Part shown: piece by piece, positions 20,565-28,521 of the stretch
How positions within the stretch are numbered: position 1 is the stretch's first letter
Layout of the letters: every line of letters begins with the position of its first letter
Source: Lactobacillus johnsonii ATCC 33200
GTDB taxonomy: Bacteria; Bacillota; Bacilli; Lactobacillales; Lactobacillaceae
Direction: 5' to 3'
Length of the DNA stretch: 64,000 nt
NCBI RefSeq assembly: GCF_000159355.1
Contig: NZ_GG670120.1
Span: 290,209 to 354,208, forward strand
Made by a program: the position numbers and the translations under genes
The notes under the pieces: generated by a model
The model's database searches: none
The model's input: only the letters and a program-made list of their open reading frames with translations
Told to the model about the DNA's origin: nothing

Positions 20565-21860
20565 TTACTTTTGCAGCCCGTCTTTTTGCATTTTTTTTAG
20601 GCGCAGATATTGTCTTTTTAATGCATCTTCAACTTTAGAATTACCCTTCGGATTAAAGTAGGAGACATTTTTTAGGTTGTTAGGTAAGTATTGCTGGGCA
20701 ATCCAATCACCTTGAAAGTCATGGGGATAAAGATAAGAAACACCATGATTTAAGGTAGCCGCTCCCTTGTAGTGTGCGTCCTTTAGACTATCAGGGATAG
20801 GATCATTCTGCTTATTTTGAATGTCACTTATTGCTGAATCAATTGCAGTAATTGCACTATTACTTTTGGGTGATAGGCAGAGTTCAATGACAGTATTTGA
20901 CAAAATAATTCGCGCTTCTGGTAGACCTACCATTTGAGCGGCTTGTACTGCATTAACTGTACGACTGCAGGCTGGGGGATTAGCGAGTCCAATATCTTCA
21001 TAGGCAATTACCAATAATCGTCTACAGATTGCTACTAAATCACCAGATTCGCAGAGATTCCCTAGATAATAAAGTGCTGCATCAGTATCCGAACCTCGAA
21101 TTGATTTTTGAAATGCAGATAATAAATCATAGTGGCCATCACTAGTTGCATCATAATTTTGAGATTTAAATTGGATGGAATCTTGAATTTCAGCTTTATC
21201 GATTACTAGTTTATTATCAGCGTTCTCCTGTTTTTCTTCTTTTGTCGATAAAACTGCTAATTCTAATGCATTAAGTGTTGCTCTTAAATCGCCATTTCCT
21301 TTTTCAATGAGAAGATTACGCGCATCTTTTGTTAACTCTACATTGTATTTACCTAATCCTGTTTCGGAATCTTTAAGAGCACGATCAATCGCATGCGAAA
21401 TATCCCATTTTTTAAGACGATGTAATTCAAAAATCTGACATCTGGATCGAATAGCAGGAGAGATGGAAATATAGGGATTTTCTGTCGTAGCACCGATTAA
21501 AATAATATTCCCTGATTCTAAAAGAGGTAATAGAAAGTCTTGCTTTGGTTTGTCTAAACGATGTATTTCATCTAAAAGTAAGATGACAGTTCCACTCATT
21601 TTTCCTTCTTCAGCAATGATTTGAAGATCTTTTTTTGTGTCAGTTGCTGCATTAAGTTTCCTAAATGCATATTTAGTGGAACCTGCAATTGCGCTGGCAA
21701 TACTAGTTTTTCCAATACCAGGAGGTCCATAAAGAATCATTGAGGATAGGAGTTTAGCTTCGACCATTCGTCTAATTATTTTCTTATTTCCTACTAAATG
21801 TTCTTGACCAACAACTTCATCTAAGTTTTTGGGGCGCATACGATAAGCAAGAGGTTGCAT
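20565..21860 (-). CDS. rarA: Replication-associated recombination protein RarA (MgsA), AAA+ ATPase
   Basis: RarA is a tetrameric clamp-loader-like ATPase that acts at stalled replication forks. The 431-aa protein has the N-terminal RMRPKNLDEVVGQEHL, Walker A YGPPGIGKTS, Walker B LLLDEIHRLDK, sensor 1 LIGATTENP, an arginine finger region (SRCQIFEL), and the C-terminal MgsA domain (SDTDAALYYLGNL; EDIGLANP). It starts 2 bases after the yueI-like gene. No terminator separates its stop from the 6S RNA promoter. Confidence 0.95.
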   Translation of the reverse strand: MQPLAYRMRPKNLDEVVGQEHLVGNKKIIRRMVEAKLLSSMILYGPPGIGKTSIASAIAGSTKYAFRKLNAATDTKKDLQIIAEEGKMSGTVILLLDEIHRLDKPKQDFLLPLLESGNIILIGATTENPYISISPAIRSRCQIFELHRLKKWDISHAIDRALKDSETGLGKYNVELTKDARNLLIEKGNGDLRATLNALELAVLSTKEEKQENADNKLVIDKAEIQDSIQFKSQNYDATSDGHYDLLSAFQKSIRGSDTDAALYYLGNLCESGDLVAICRRLLVIAYEDIGLANPPACSRTVNAVQAAQMVGLPEARIILSNTVIELCLSPKSNSAITAIDSAISDIQNKQNDPIPDSLKDAHYKGAATLNHGVSYLYPHDFQGDWIAQQYLPNNLKNVSYFNPKGNSKVEDALKRQYLRLKKMQKDGLQK

Positions 21861-21862
21861 AA

Positions 21863-22327
21863 TTAGTCCTTTTTTCTAAATAATTTGTCCCAGAAATTTT
21901 CTTTTTTTGGTTTTGATAATTGTTCATGTGGCACTTCTGGAGCATATACTTGGTTGATGTCAATTCGATAATGATTAATAGCAGTTTTTGAAACTACTAA
22001 AACGCCAGTGGAGTCTAGTTCGTTTTTGGCAGTTTCGTCATTTATTAAAGTGAACTTAATATCTTTTTGTGAACACAAACTCATTAATTTACTAATAAAT
22101 TTATTTTGAGGCATTTTACCATTGATTAAGATAGTATAATTTTTAAAGTCATTTAAATGGTCTAAAAACAAAGCATCTAAGTCCGGATTGTCGGTTTCTT
22201 TTACAGTCATTCTTACTAGAACTCGTTCACGTAAAGAACCTAAATATCTTCTCCGTTCATCAGGACAAGTTTGAGGAGTAATTCCTTTAGCAGCATGTTC
22301 AAGACGGGTATTTAAATCTTCAGTCAT
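21863..22327 (-). CDS. YueI-like DUF1694 protein
   Basis: The 154-aa soluble protein has the family start (LNTRLEHAAKGITPQTCPDE, RRRYLGSLRERV) and matches the YueI/DUF1694 family of Firmicutes. Its function is unknown; the fold resembles ribosomal L7Ae-like RNA-binding proteins in some annotations, which is not certain here. A basic C-terminal tail (KKENFWDKLFRKKD) follows. It is read with rarA in one operon, 2 bases apart. Confidence 0.8.
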   Translation of the reverse strand: MTEDLNTRLEHAAKGITPQTCPDERRRYLGSLRERVLVRMTVKETDNPDLDALFLDHLNDFKNYTILINGKMPQNKFISKLMSLCSQKDIKFTLINDETAKNELDSTGVLVVSKTAINHYRIDINQVYAPEVPHEQLSKPKKENFWDKLFRKKD

Positions 22328-22393
22328 ATTTCTTTTTCCTTTTTATAATAAAATATTACATTCTTAGTGTAGCAAGTGGAAAAGAAGAAAACA

Positions 22394-22425
22394 AAAAAGT
22401 CTTTCCAAAAGAGGAAAGACTTTTT
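22394..22425 (-). terminator. Intrinsic terminator after rpsD
   Basis: On the minus strand AAAAAGTCTTTCC pairs with GGAAAGACTTTTTT around a 6-base loop and ends in six T residues. The A/T symmetry makes it usable in both directions. Confidence 0.85.
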
Positions 22426-22443
22426 GTAATGAAGCAGAAAATA

Positions 22444-23055
22444 TTAAAGCTTCTTGTTGTACCATTCAACGATAAGAGCTTCATCAACTTCTGGTTCCAT
22501 TTCGTCACGTTCTGGAAGACGTACCAAAGTACCAGTCATTTTGCTGTCATCAAATGAAACAAATGGTGGACGTGATACAACTGCATCTAAAGCGTCCTTA
22601 ACTTGTTGTAAGTTCTTTGACTTATCTCTTAAGCTGATTTCTTGACCAACTTTAACTTCGTATGAAGGAATGTCAACACGCTTGCCATCTACTAAGATGT
22701 GACCGTGGTTAACAAGTTGTCTAGCTTGTTCTCTAGTTGAAGCTAAACCTAAGCGGTAAACGATGTTGTCTAAACGTCTTTCAAGTAAAGCCATGAAGTT
22801 AACACCGTGCTTACCTTCACGAATCTTACCAGCACGGATAAATAAGTTTTGGAATTGACGTTCATTTAAACCAAACATCCAACGTAACTTTTGCTTTTCC
22901 TTTAATTGTTGACCATATTCAGAAACCTTAGCACGGTTATTAGGACCATGATCACCAGGTGCGTAGTTACGACGGCTAATTTCCTTACCAGTACCTGAAA
23001 GTGAGATACCTAAGCGTCTTGAACGTTTCCAACTTGGACCAGTATATCTTGACAT
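22444..23055 (-). CDS. rpsD: 30S ribosomal protein S4
   Basis: S4 nucleates 30S assembly by binding 16S rRNA and represses its own mRNA in Firmicutes. The 203-aa protein begins [16 protein letters not shown] and has the S4 RNA-binding domain around [20 protein letters not shown]. The ATG at 23055 follows GGAGG and gives the family length. A longer in-frame extension to 23130 runs into the structured leader and is rejected. It is monocistronic with its own promoter and leader. Confidence 0.97.
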   Translation of the reverse strand: MSRYTGPSWKRSRRLGISLSGTGKEISRRNYAPGDHGPNNRAKVSEYGQQLKEKQKLRWMFGLNERQFQNLFIRAGKIREGKHGVNFMALLERRLDNIVYRLGLASTREQARQLVNHGHILVDGKRVDIPSYEVKVGQEISLRDKSKNLQQVKDALDAVVSRPPFVSFDDSKMTGTLVRLPERDEMEPEVDEALIVEWYNKKL

Positions 23056-23227
23056 AAAAAATCCTCCATAAAAAATAATAATTTTTTGGAGTAAAATATG
23101 AGAAATAAGTTCAACATTCGTGCATCTCAAGTTGCATGTTTCGCCCAGTGCAGCGCGGGTTACTCGTTCACTAAACGCCTCAAGATGTTGACGTTCTTGT
23201 CACTTATTGCTGCAAATATTTTACACG
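23056..23227 (-). promoter_or_regulatory. rpsD 5' leader, probable S4-binding autoregulatory RNA
   Basis: About 170 untranslated bases lie between the predicted start and the S4 ATG. Complementary blocks include GTCAACAT near 23190 and ATGTTGAAC near 23110, and the segment between is GC-richer than its surroundings (ACCCGCGCTGCACTGGGCG). Length and position fit the S4 autoregulatory leader known in Firmicutes, which folds into a pseudoknot-like structure. The family assignment is from context; the stem is directly visible. Confidence 0.6.
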
Positions 23228-23233
23228 AAGACT

Positions 23234-23262
23234 ATTATAGTAAGAAATATGTTTTAAAGCAA
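23234..23262 (-). promoter_or_regulatory. rpsD promoter
   Basis: On the minus strand TTGCTT (23262-23257) and a perfect TATAAT (23239-23234) are separated by exactly 17 bases. Confidence 0.75.
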
Positions 23263-23334
23263 GTAAAAGTAGAGATTTTCTAGCTGGCATTAAGATGAAG
23301 TCTGGTATAATTAATATGAAATATGGAGGGTATT

Positions 23335-25059
23335 ATGTCATCAGGGTTATCTATTCTTATTATTGTAATATTGATTGCTATAATTGCCGTTATTGCTACA
23401 GTTGTTATTCTTAATAAGTATTTTAATCATCAGATTGCAGAATTAGATGCGCTAACTGATGAATTAAAAGATATTAGCGTTGAAGAAGATATTAAACGTT
23501 TAGAGAAAATGGAATTAGCCGGAAAAAGTTTGGAAACTTTTAAAAGATGGCAGAAAGTATATCAAAAAGTTGATACTAAGGACGTTGGAGAATTAAAGCA
23601 TCTTCTTGAACAAGCGGCTGGGCTTAATGCAAAATTTAATTTAATAAAAACTCGCCAATTAATTAAAGAAGCAACAGAATTATTGCAGACTAATCAAGAT
23701 AATGTAGAACACAGTAAGCAAGTATTTACTAATTTACTCGAAGCAAATCGAGATAATCAAAAGCACTATGCTGCTTTATCAAAAGACTACCAACAACTAC
23801 GTAAAAAAATATTATCCCAATCTTTTAATTATGGGAATGCAATTGATCAGATTGAAGAAGATCTAGCAACCTTAGAAAGTGATTTTCAAACTGTAAAGAA
23901 TTTATCTGGTGAAGGAGATCATGAAGAAGCAAAGAAAGTATTAGTTAAAATCGATACAAATCTTACTACTTTAAAGACTGATCTTCCTAAGGTAGAGAAC
24001 TTTGATCAAGAGTTAAAAAATGTTTTTCCCGATCAACTTAACGAACTCAGCAATACTTATCGTCAAATGATAAAAGATAAGTACAAAATTACTGAAGTGG
24101 ATGTACTAGAAGAAATCAAGAGCTTAAGTGAACTAGTTGATAGTACTAAAAAGAGTCTTACCAAATTAGAGCTTAAAAAGGTTGAAAAGAATAATAAAGA
24201 AATAAGTACACGAATTGATAGCTTATATGATATTCTTACAAAAGAATTTAAAGCTCGACCATTTGTTGATAAAAATCAAGATAAAATTGTTCAAATTCTT
24301 TCCCATGTTGGAAATGCATCTAATCAACTTGTAGCTAAGTTAGAGCATGTGGATCAAAGTTATGAATTGACACATGGAGAGCTAGCTGAAGCTAGACAAC
24401 TAAAAAGTCAAGTTAGCCGAATGAATTCTGACTTTGATGTTGACTGTCAAAAGTTAGCTGATGGTAACGGTGTTTACTCTCAAATTGAGAATAAATGGCT
24501 AACTATGTTAGATAATTTGAAAGAAATTGAAAAGACTGAGAAAAAACTCTCAAATGATATAGATGGGCTATTTGATGCAGAAAAAATTGCTAATGATTCT
24601 ATAATCCACTTTAAGCAAGAAATTTCTTTAGTTTATCGAAAAGTTGAACGACGTCAGCTACCCGGAAAGCCTGAAAGTTTTATTCAGATGTATACTTTAG
24701 TATTAAATGAAGTTAAGCATACAGATAATGAATTGAATCAAGTTAGAATAAATATGGAAAAAATATCTAGCGAACTGATTCAAATTCAGGAAGATATTGA
24801 ACGTTTAAAGAAAGAAGCAGATGAGATTTTAAATTCTGCTGATTTAGTTGAATTGACTATGCAATATTCAAATAAATATCTTTCAAATCCTGAAATTAAA
24901 CGTGCACGTAAAGAAGCTTATGATTTATATCAGAATAAATATGAGTATAAAGAAGCGTTGGACGTAATTGCGACAGCGCTAGAAAAGGTAGAGCCAGGAA
25001 GCTATCAAAGAATTGAAAAAGAATACTATAGCGAGCAAGAAGCAGACGAAGAAGAGTAA
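23335..25059 (+). CDS. ezrA: Septation ring formation regulator EzrA
   Basis: EzrA is a membrane-anchored protein that binds FtsZ and limits Z-rings to midcell, also linking FtsZ to PBPs. The 574-aa protein has one N-terminal membrane helix (LSILIIVILIAIIAVIATVVI) and then a long series of coiled-coil repeats rich in Glu, Lys and Leu, ending in an acidic tail (EQEADEEE). The ATG at 23335 follows TGGAGGG. An in-frame ATG at 23323 is inside the -10/RBS region. A TATAAT at 23306-23311 is a likely -10. It is divergent from rpsD. Confidence 0.93.
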   Translation: MSSGLSILIIVILIAIIAVIATVVILNKYFNHQIAELDALTDELKDISVEEDIKRLEKMELAGKSLETFKRWQKVYQKVDTKDVGELKHLLEQAAGLNAKFNLIKTRQLIKEATELLQTNQDNVEHSKQVFTNLLEANRDNQKHYAALSKDYQQLRKKILSQSFNYGNAIDQIEEDLATLESDFQTVKNLSGEGDHEEAKKVLVKIDTNLTTLKTDLPKVENFDQELKNVFPDQLNELSNTYRQMIKDKYKITEVDVLEEIKSLSELVDSTKKSLTKLELKKVEKNNKEISTRIDSLYDILTKEFKARPFVDKNQDKIVQILSHVGNASNQLVAKLEHVDQSYELTHGELAEARQLKSQVSRMNSDFDVDCQKLADGNGVYSQIENKWLTMLDNLKEIEKTEKKLSNDIDGLFDAEKIANDSIIHFKQEISLVYRKVERRQLPGKPESFIQMYTLVLNEVKHTDNELNQVRINMEKISSELIQIQEDIERLKKEADEILNSADLVELTMQYSNKYLSNPEIKRARKEAYDLYQNKYEYKEALDVIATALEKVEPGSYQRIEKEYYSEQEADEEE

Positions 25060-25107
25060 AAGATTGAAGCAATAGTATTTTTAAGTTAAGATTTTATATG
25101 ATTATCA

Positions 25108-25134
25108 AACGACCATCTTCTATGGTCGTTTTTT
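25108..25134 (+). terminator. Intrinsic terminator after ezrA
   Basis: AACGACCAT pairs with ATGGTCGTT around a 5-base loop, followed by TTTTT. Confidence 0.85.
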
Positions 25135-25149
25135 AGGGGAGAAAGAAAA

Positions 25150-26304
25150 TTGATCTATTTTGATAATAGTGCTACAACAGCTGTCTATCCTGCAGCTTTA
25201 GAGACATATGATAAAGTAACAAAGGATATCTGGGGAAATCCTTCAAGTTTGCATAAAATGGGAGATCGATCTCATCAACTTTTAGAAGCCTCTAGAAAAC
25301 AAATTGCTAATTTATTGAATGTTAAGCCATATGAGATATTTTTCACATCTAGTGGAAGTGAATCTGATAATTGGGCAATCAAAGGTACTGCTTTAGCTAA
25401 AAAAGAATTTGGTAACCATATTATTACATCAAGTGTTGAACATGCAGCAGTTTCAAATTCAGTACGTGCTTTAGAAAATTTGGGATTTCGTGTAACTGTT
25501 TTACCAGTTGATAAGAATGGACAAGTAAATCCTGAAGATTTAAAAGAAGCATTAGATAAAGAAACAATTTTGGTTTCAATTATGGGCGTTAATAATGAGA
25601 TTGGTACAATTCAACCTATTAAAGCTATTAGTAAAGTTTTAGAAAATTATCCTAACGTTACTTTTCATGTTGATAATGTTCAAGCTTTGGGAAAAGATGT
25701 TTGGGATGAGGTATTTACTGATCGAGTAGACCTAATGAGTCTGTCAGCTCATAAATTTCATGCACCTCGTGGCGTAGGTATTCTTTATAAAAAAGAAGGT
25801 AAAATGATTAAGCCGTTAATTGATGGCGGTGGTCAAGAAAAGGCCTTACGTTCAAGTACTGAAAATTTACCTGCAATTGCGGCAACTGCCAAAGCCATGC
25901 GTTTATATTTAGCTGATGAAAAGAAAAATGCTGAGCAAGAATTGGCAGTTAAGAATAAAATAGTTTCCTATCTAAATGGAAAACCAGGAATTCATATTTT
26001 TTCACCAATTAACGATAATTTTGTTCCAAGTATTTTATGTTTTTCATTAGAAGGTATTCGCGGGGAAACTTTAGTTCATACGCTTGAGTCTGAAGATATC
26101 TATGTTTCAACCACTAGTGCATGTTCTTCAAGAAGTGGTGTAGAGAGTGGCACTTTGAATTCTATGAAGGTAGATGATGATTTAGCTACCGGTGCAATTA
26201 GACTAAGTTTTGATCCAAGTAATACAATTGAAGAAGCTGAGCAATTTATTTCAGTTTTTGATAAAATATATAAGCACTTCGCTGAAATTAATCATTTGAA
26301 ATAA
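25150..26304 (+). CDS. Cysteine desulfurase (NifS/IscS family), ThiI partner
   Basis: It is a PLP enzyme that removes sulfur from cysteine as an enzyme-bound persulfide. The 384-aa protein has the PLP-binding lysine in SAHKFHAPRG (near residue 202) and the mobile-loop catalytic cysteine in TTSACSSRSG (near 325). The TTG start (M-I-Y-F-D-N-S-A-T-T) gives the family N-terminus. It lies 9 bases before thiI, the usual nifZ-thiI pairing, so it probably feeds 4-thiouridine synthesis. A second desulfurase is at 58401. Confidence 0.93.
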   Translation: MIYFDNSATTAVYPAALETYDKVTKDIWGNPSSLHKMGDRSHQLLEASRKQIANLLNVKPYEIFFTSSGSESDNWAIKGTALAKKEFGNHIITSSVEHAAVSNSVRALENLGFRVTVLPVDKNGQVNPEDLKEALDKETILVSIMGVNNEIGTIQPIKAISKVLENYPNVTFHVDNVQALGKDVWDEVFTDRVDLMSLSAHKFHAPRGVGILYKKEGKMIKPLIDGGGQEKALRSSTENLPAIAATAKAMRLYLADEKKNAEQELAVKNKIVSYLNGKPGIHIFSPINDNFVPSILCFSLEGIRGETLVHTLESEDIYVSTTSACSSRSGVESGTLNSMKVDDDLATGAIRLSFDPSNTIEEAEQFISVFDKIYKHFAEINHLK

Positions 26305-26313
26305 GGTGAAATT

Positions 26314-27531
26314 ATGCAATATACAGAAGTAATGGTTCGCTATGGTGAACTATCCACTAAAGGAAAAAATCGAAAAGACTTTATCGGAAGACTTGCTGGT
26401 AATGTAACTAGAGCTTTGCAAAATTTTCCAGAAATCGAAATCCATCCTAAACATGATCGTATGCATATTGTCTTGAATGGTGCACCATTTGAGACAATTG
26501 ATCAACGTTTAAAACTTGTTTTTGGTATTCAAACATATTCTCCAACTATAAAAGTTGATAAGAATCTTGATGCAATTAAAAAAGCATCCCTTGAATTGAT
26601 GCAGGCAACTTTTAAGGATGGTATGACATTTAAAGTTAATACTAGACGCAGTGACCATGATTTTGAATATGACACTAATCAGTTAAACATGATGATTGGT
26701 GATTACCTATTTGATAATATGGATAATTTAAAGGTTCAAATGAAAAAACCTGACTTAGTCTTAAGAATTGAAGTTCGTCAAGACGCAATCTATATTTCAA
26801 ACCAACTTCTTCATGGAGCAGGTGGTATGCCGGTTGGAACTGCTGGAAAGGCCGTCATGATGCTATCAGGTGGGATTGATTCTCCAGTAGCTTCTTACTT
26901 AGCAATGAAGCGTGGAGTTGAAATTGATATGGTGCACTTCTTTAGTCCTCCATATACTACTGAAAAGGCACTTGCTAAAGCAAAAGAGTTAACTGGAATT
27001 TTAGCTAACTATTCTGGAAAGATTAACTTTATTGCTGTACCTTTTACTGAAATTCAAGAGCAAATTAAGGAAAAGTTACCAGAAGGTTACTTAATGACCA
27101 TTCAACGCCGCTTTATGTTACAATTAGCAGATCGTATTCGCGCAATGCGTGGTGGGTTAGCAATCTTCAACGGTGAATCAGTTGGTCAAGTGGCATCTCA
27201 AACACTAGAATCAATGGTTGCAATTAATGATGTGACTTCAACACCGGTTCTTCGCCCAGTGGCTACAATGGATAAAACTGAAATTATTAAGCTAGCTGAG
27301 CAAATCGGAACATTCGACCTTTCTATTGAGCCATTTGAAGATTGTTGTACAATTTTTGCTCCACCACGTCCAAAGACTAAACCAAAATTGGATGAAGCTC
27401 GTAAGTTAGAAGATAGACTTGATGCTGAAGGAATGATTCAGCGAGCAATTGATGGAATGGAGATTACACCAATTTATCCAAATCAAAAGTTCTTGGATGA
27501 TAAGGCTCAAGAAGACGCAGACTTGTTATAA
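26314..27531 (+). CDS. thiI: tRNA 4-thiouridine synthase ThiI
   Basis: It adenylates U8 of tRNA and replaces oxygen with sulfur. The 405-aa protein has an N-terminal ferredoxin-like region ([17 protein letters not shown]), a THUMP domain to about residue 165, and a PP-loop [10 protein letters not shown] from about 186. The C-terminal rhodanese domain of the E. coli enzyme is absent, as is usual in Firmicutes. RBS AAGGTG precedes the ATG. The gene ends at a terminator. Confidence 0.95.
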   Translation: MQYTEVMVRYGELSTKGKNRKDFIGRLAGNVTRALQNFPEIEIHPKHDRMHIVLNGAPFETIDQRLKLVFGIQTYSPTIKVDKNLDAIKKASLELMQATFKDGMTFKVNTRRSDHDFEYDTNQLNMMIGDYLFDNMDNLKVQMKKPDLVLRIEVRQDAIYISNQLLHGAGGMPVGTAGKAVMMLSGGIDSPVASYLAMKRGVEIDMVHFFSPPYTTEKALAKAKELTGILANYSGKINFIAVPFTEIQEQIKEKLPEGYLMTIQRRFMLQLADRIRAMRGGLAIFNGESVGQVASQTLESMVAINDVTSTPVLRPVATMDKTEIIKLAEQIGTFDLSIEPFEDCCTIFAPPRPKTKPKLDEARKLEDRLDAEGMIQRAIDGMEITPIYPNQKFLDDKAQEDADLL

Positions 27532-27563
27532 AAAAGTGCTAGCAGAATGCTAGCGCTTTTTAT
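27532..27563 (+). terminator. Intrinsic terminator after thiI
   Basis: AAGTGCTAGCA pairs with TGCTAGCGCTT (one G-U) around GAA, followed by TTTTATTTT. Confidence 0.8.
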
Positions 27564-27581
27564 TTTAGAAAGACAAAATAT

Positions 27582-28283
27582 ATGAGAATTGATAAGTATT
27601 TGGCTAACATGAATGTTGGTTCACGAAAAGAAGTTCATAATCTCATTAAAAAGAAGATTGTGACAGTTAATGGAGAAGTTGTAAAGACACCCAAGGAGCA
27701 AGTTAAAGAAGAAGACCAAGTAGCAGTTGATGGAGAAAAAGTGGCATATCAGCAATACCATTATTTTCTTCTCAATAAACCTAAAGGTGTTATTTCAGCA
27801 ACAGAAGATAGAAGTCAAAAAACTGTTCTTTCCTTACTTAAACCTAAAGATCGTTATAAAGACATAGCGCCAGTAGGTAGACTGGATAAGGATACAACGG
27901 GTTTATTATTGTTAACAAATGATGGTGCTTTAGCCCATGAGTTGCTAGCTCCTAATAAACATGTTACTAAAAAATATCGGGCAAAAATTGCTGGAGTAGC
28001 TGATGAAGAGACAGTTAAAATTTTTGCTAGTGGTATGACATTAGGTGATGGTACAAAACTAAAACCAGCAAGATTAAAGATTTTAATGCAAGATAAAGAG
28101 TCCGATGAATCAGAAATTGAGATTGAAATTCAAGAGGGAAAGTATCACCAAATTAAGCGAATGTTTGGAGCAGTGGGGATGAAAGTAATAGAATTAGATC
28201 GAATTTCCATGGAAAAATTAGTGTTACCTACTAGCTTAAAACGAGGCGAATATAAAGAAATTCGTTTGAAAGAGATTAAATAA
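27582..28283 (+). CDS. RsuA-family 16S rRNA pseudouridine synthase
   Basis: The 233-aa protein has an N-terminal S4 domain (MRIDKYLANMNVGSRKEVHNLI) and the RsuA/RluB catalytic loop GRLDKDTTGLLLLTNDG with the catalytic Asp near residue 103. The C-terminal KYHQIKRMFGAVG is typical of this family. It most likely makes pseudouridine 516 in 16S rRNA; RluB- or RluE-like specificity cannot be excluded. No clear ribosome binding site is seen; the nearest purine run is AGAAAGA. Confidence 0.88.
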   Translation: MRIDKYLANMNVGSRKEVHNLIKKKIVTVNGEVVKTPKEQVKEEDQVAVDGEKVAYQQYHYFLLNKPKGVISATEDRSQKTVLSLLKPKDRYKDIAPVGRLDKDTTGLLLLTNDGALAHELLAPNKHVTKKYRAKIAGVADEETVKIFASGMTLGDGTKLKPARLKILMQDKESDESEIEIEIQEGKYHQIKRMFGAVGMKVIELDRISMEKLVLPTSLKRGEYKEIRLKEIK

Positions 28284-28346
28284 GAACTATAAGATTAGGT
28301 AAAGTGATAAATCTTTATTGCTCGCTCAACTAAAACATGATAAACT

Positions 28347-28352
28347 TATAAT
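28347..28352 (+). promoter_or_regulatory. -10 element for the riboswitch-controlled ATPase transcript
   Basis: A perfect TATAAT about 7 bases before the predicted 5' end of the riboswitch. No good -35 is visible at 17 bases. Confidence 0.5.
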
Positions 28353-28358
28353 TAACAT

Positions 28359-28492
28359 ATAGGGAGTAACCGGCATAAGGGTGTACTTACGGCGTCAAAA
28401 CGAAATTAATTTTTCCGCTGTAAGTTTAAATGGTGAGACTATTGGCTAAACGTTTTTTGTTCAGACAATGGTCTCTTTTTTTATGCCAAAGT
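28359..28492 (+). promoter_or_regulatory. yybP-ykoY type manganese riboswitch with intrinsic terminator
   Basis: The leader begins AGGGAGTAACCGGC and later has GGTGAGACTATT, resembling the paired GGGGAGUAG and GAGAC signatures of the yybP-ykoY (Mn2+) riboswitch. CTTACGGC pairs with GCTGTAAG between them. GAGACTATTG (28435-28444) can instead pair with CAATGGTCTC (28466-28475), followed by eight T residues, forming a terminator. Metal binding in this family prevents the terminator. It controls a PMR1-like P-type ATPase, a pairing known from streptococci and lactococci. Confidence 0.75.
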
Positions 28493-28521
28493 CTGGTTTT
28501 CCTAGTAGATGGAGGGTTTAA

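Noticed and set aside
23056-23130. Longer S4 protein starting at 23130.
   Set aside because: The extension is poorly related to S4 and overlaps the leader. The ATG at 23055 follows GGAGG and gives the usual 203 aa.
23098-23283. A 61-aa reading frame on the plus strand over the rpsD leader.
   Set aside because: It is antisense to a structured leader, lacks a ribosome binding site and has no recognisable family.
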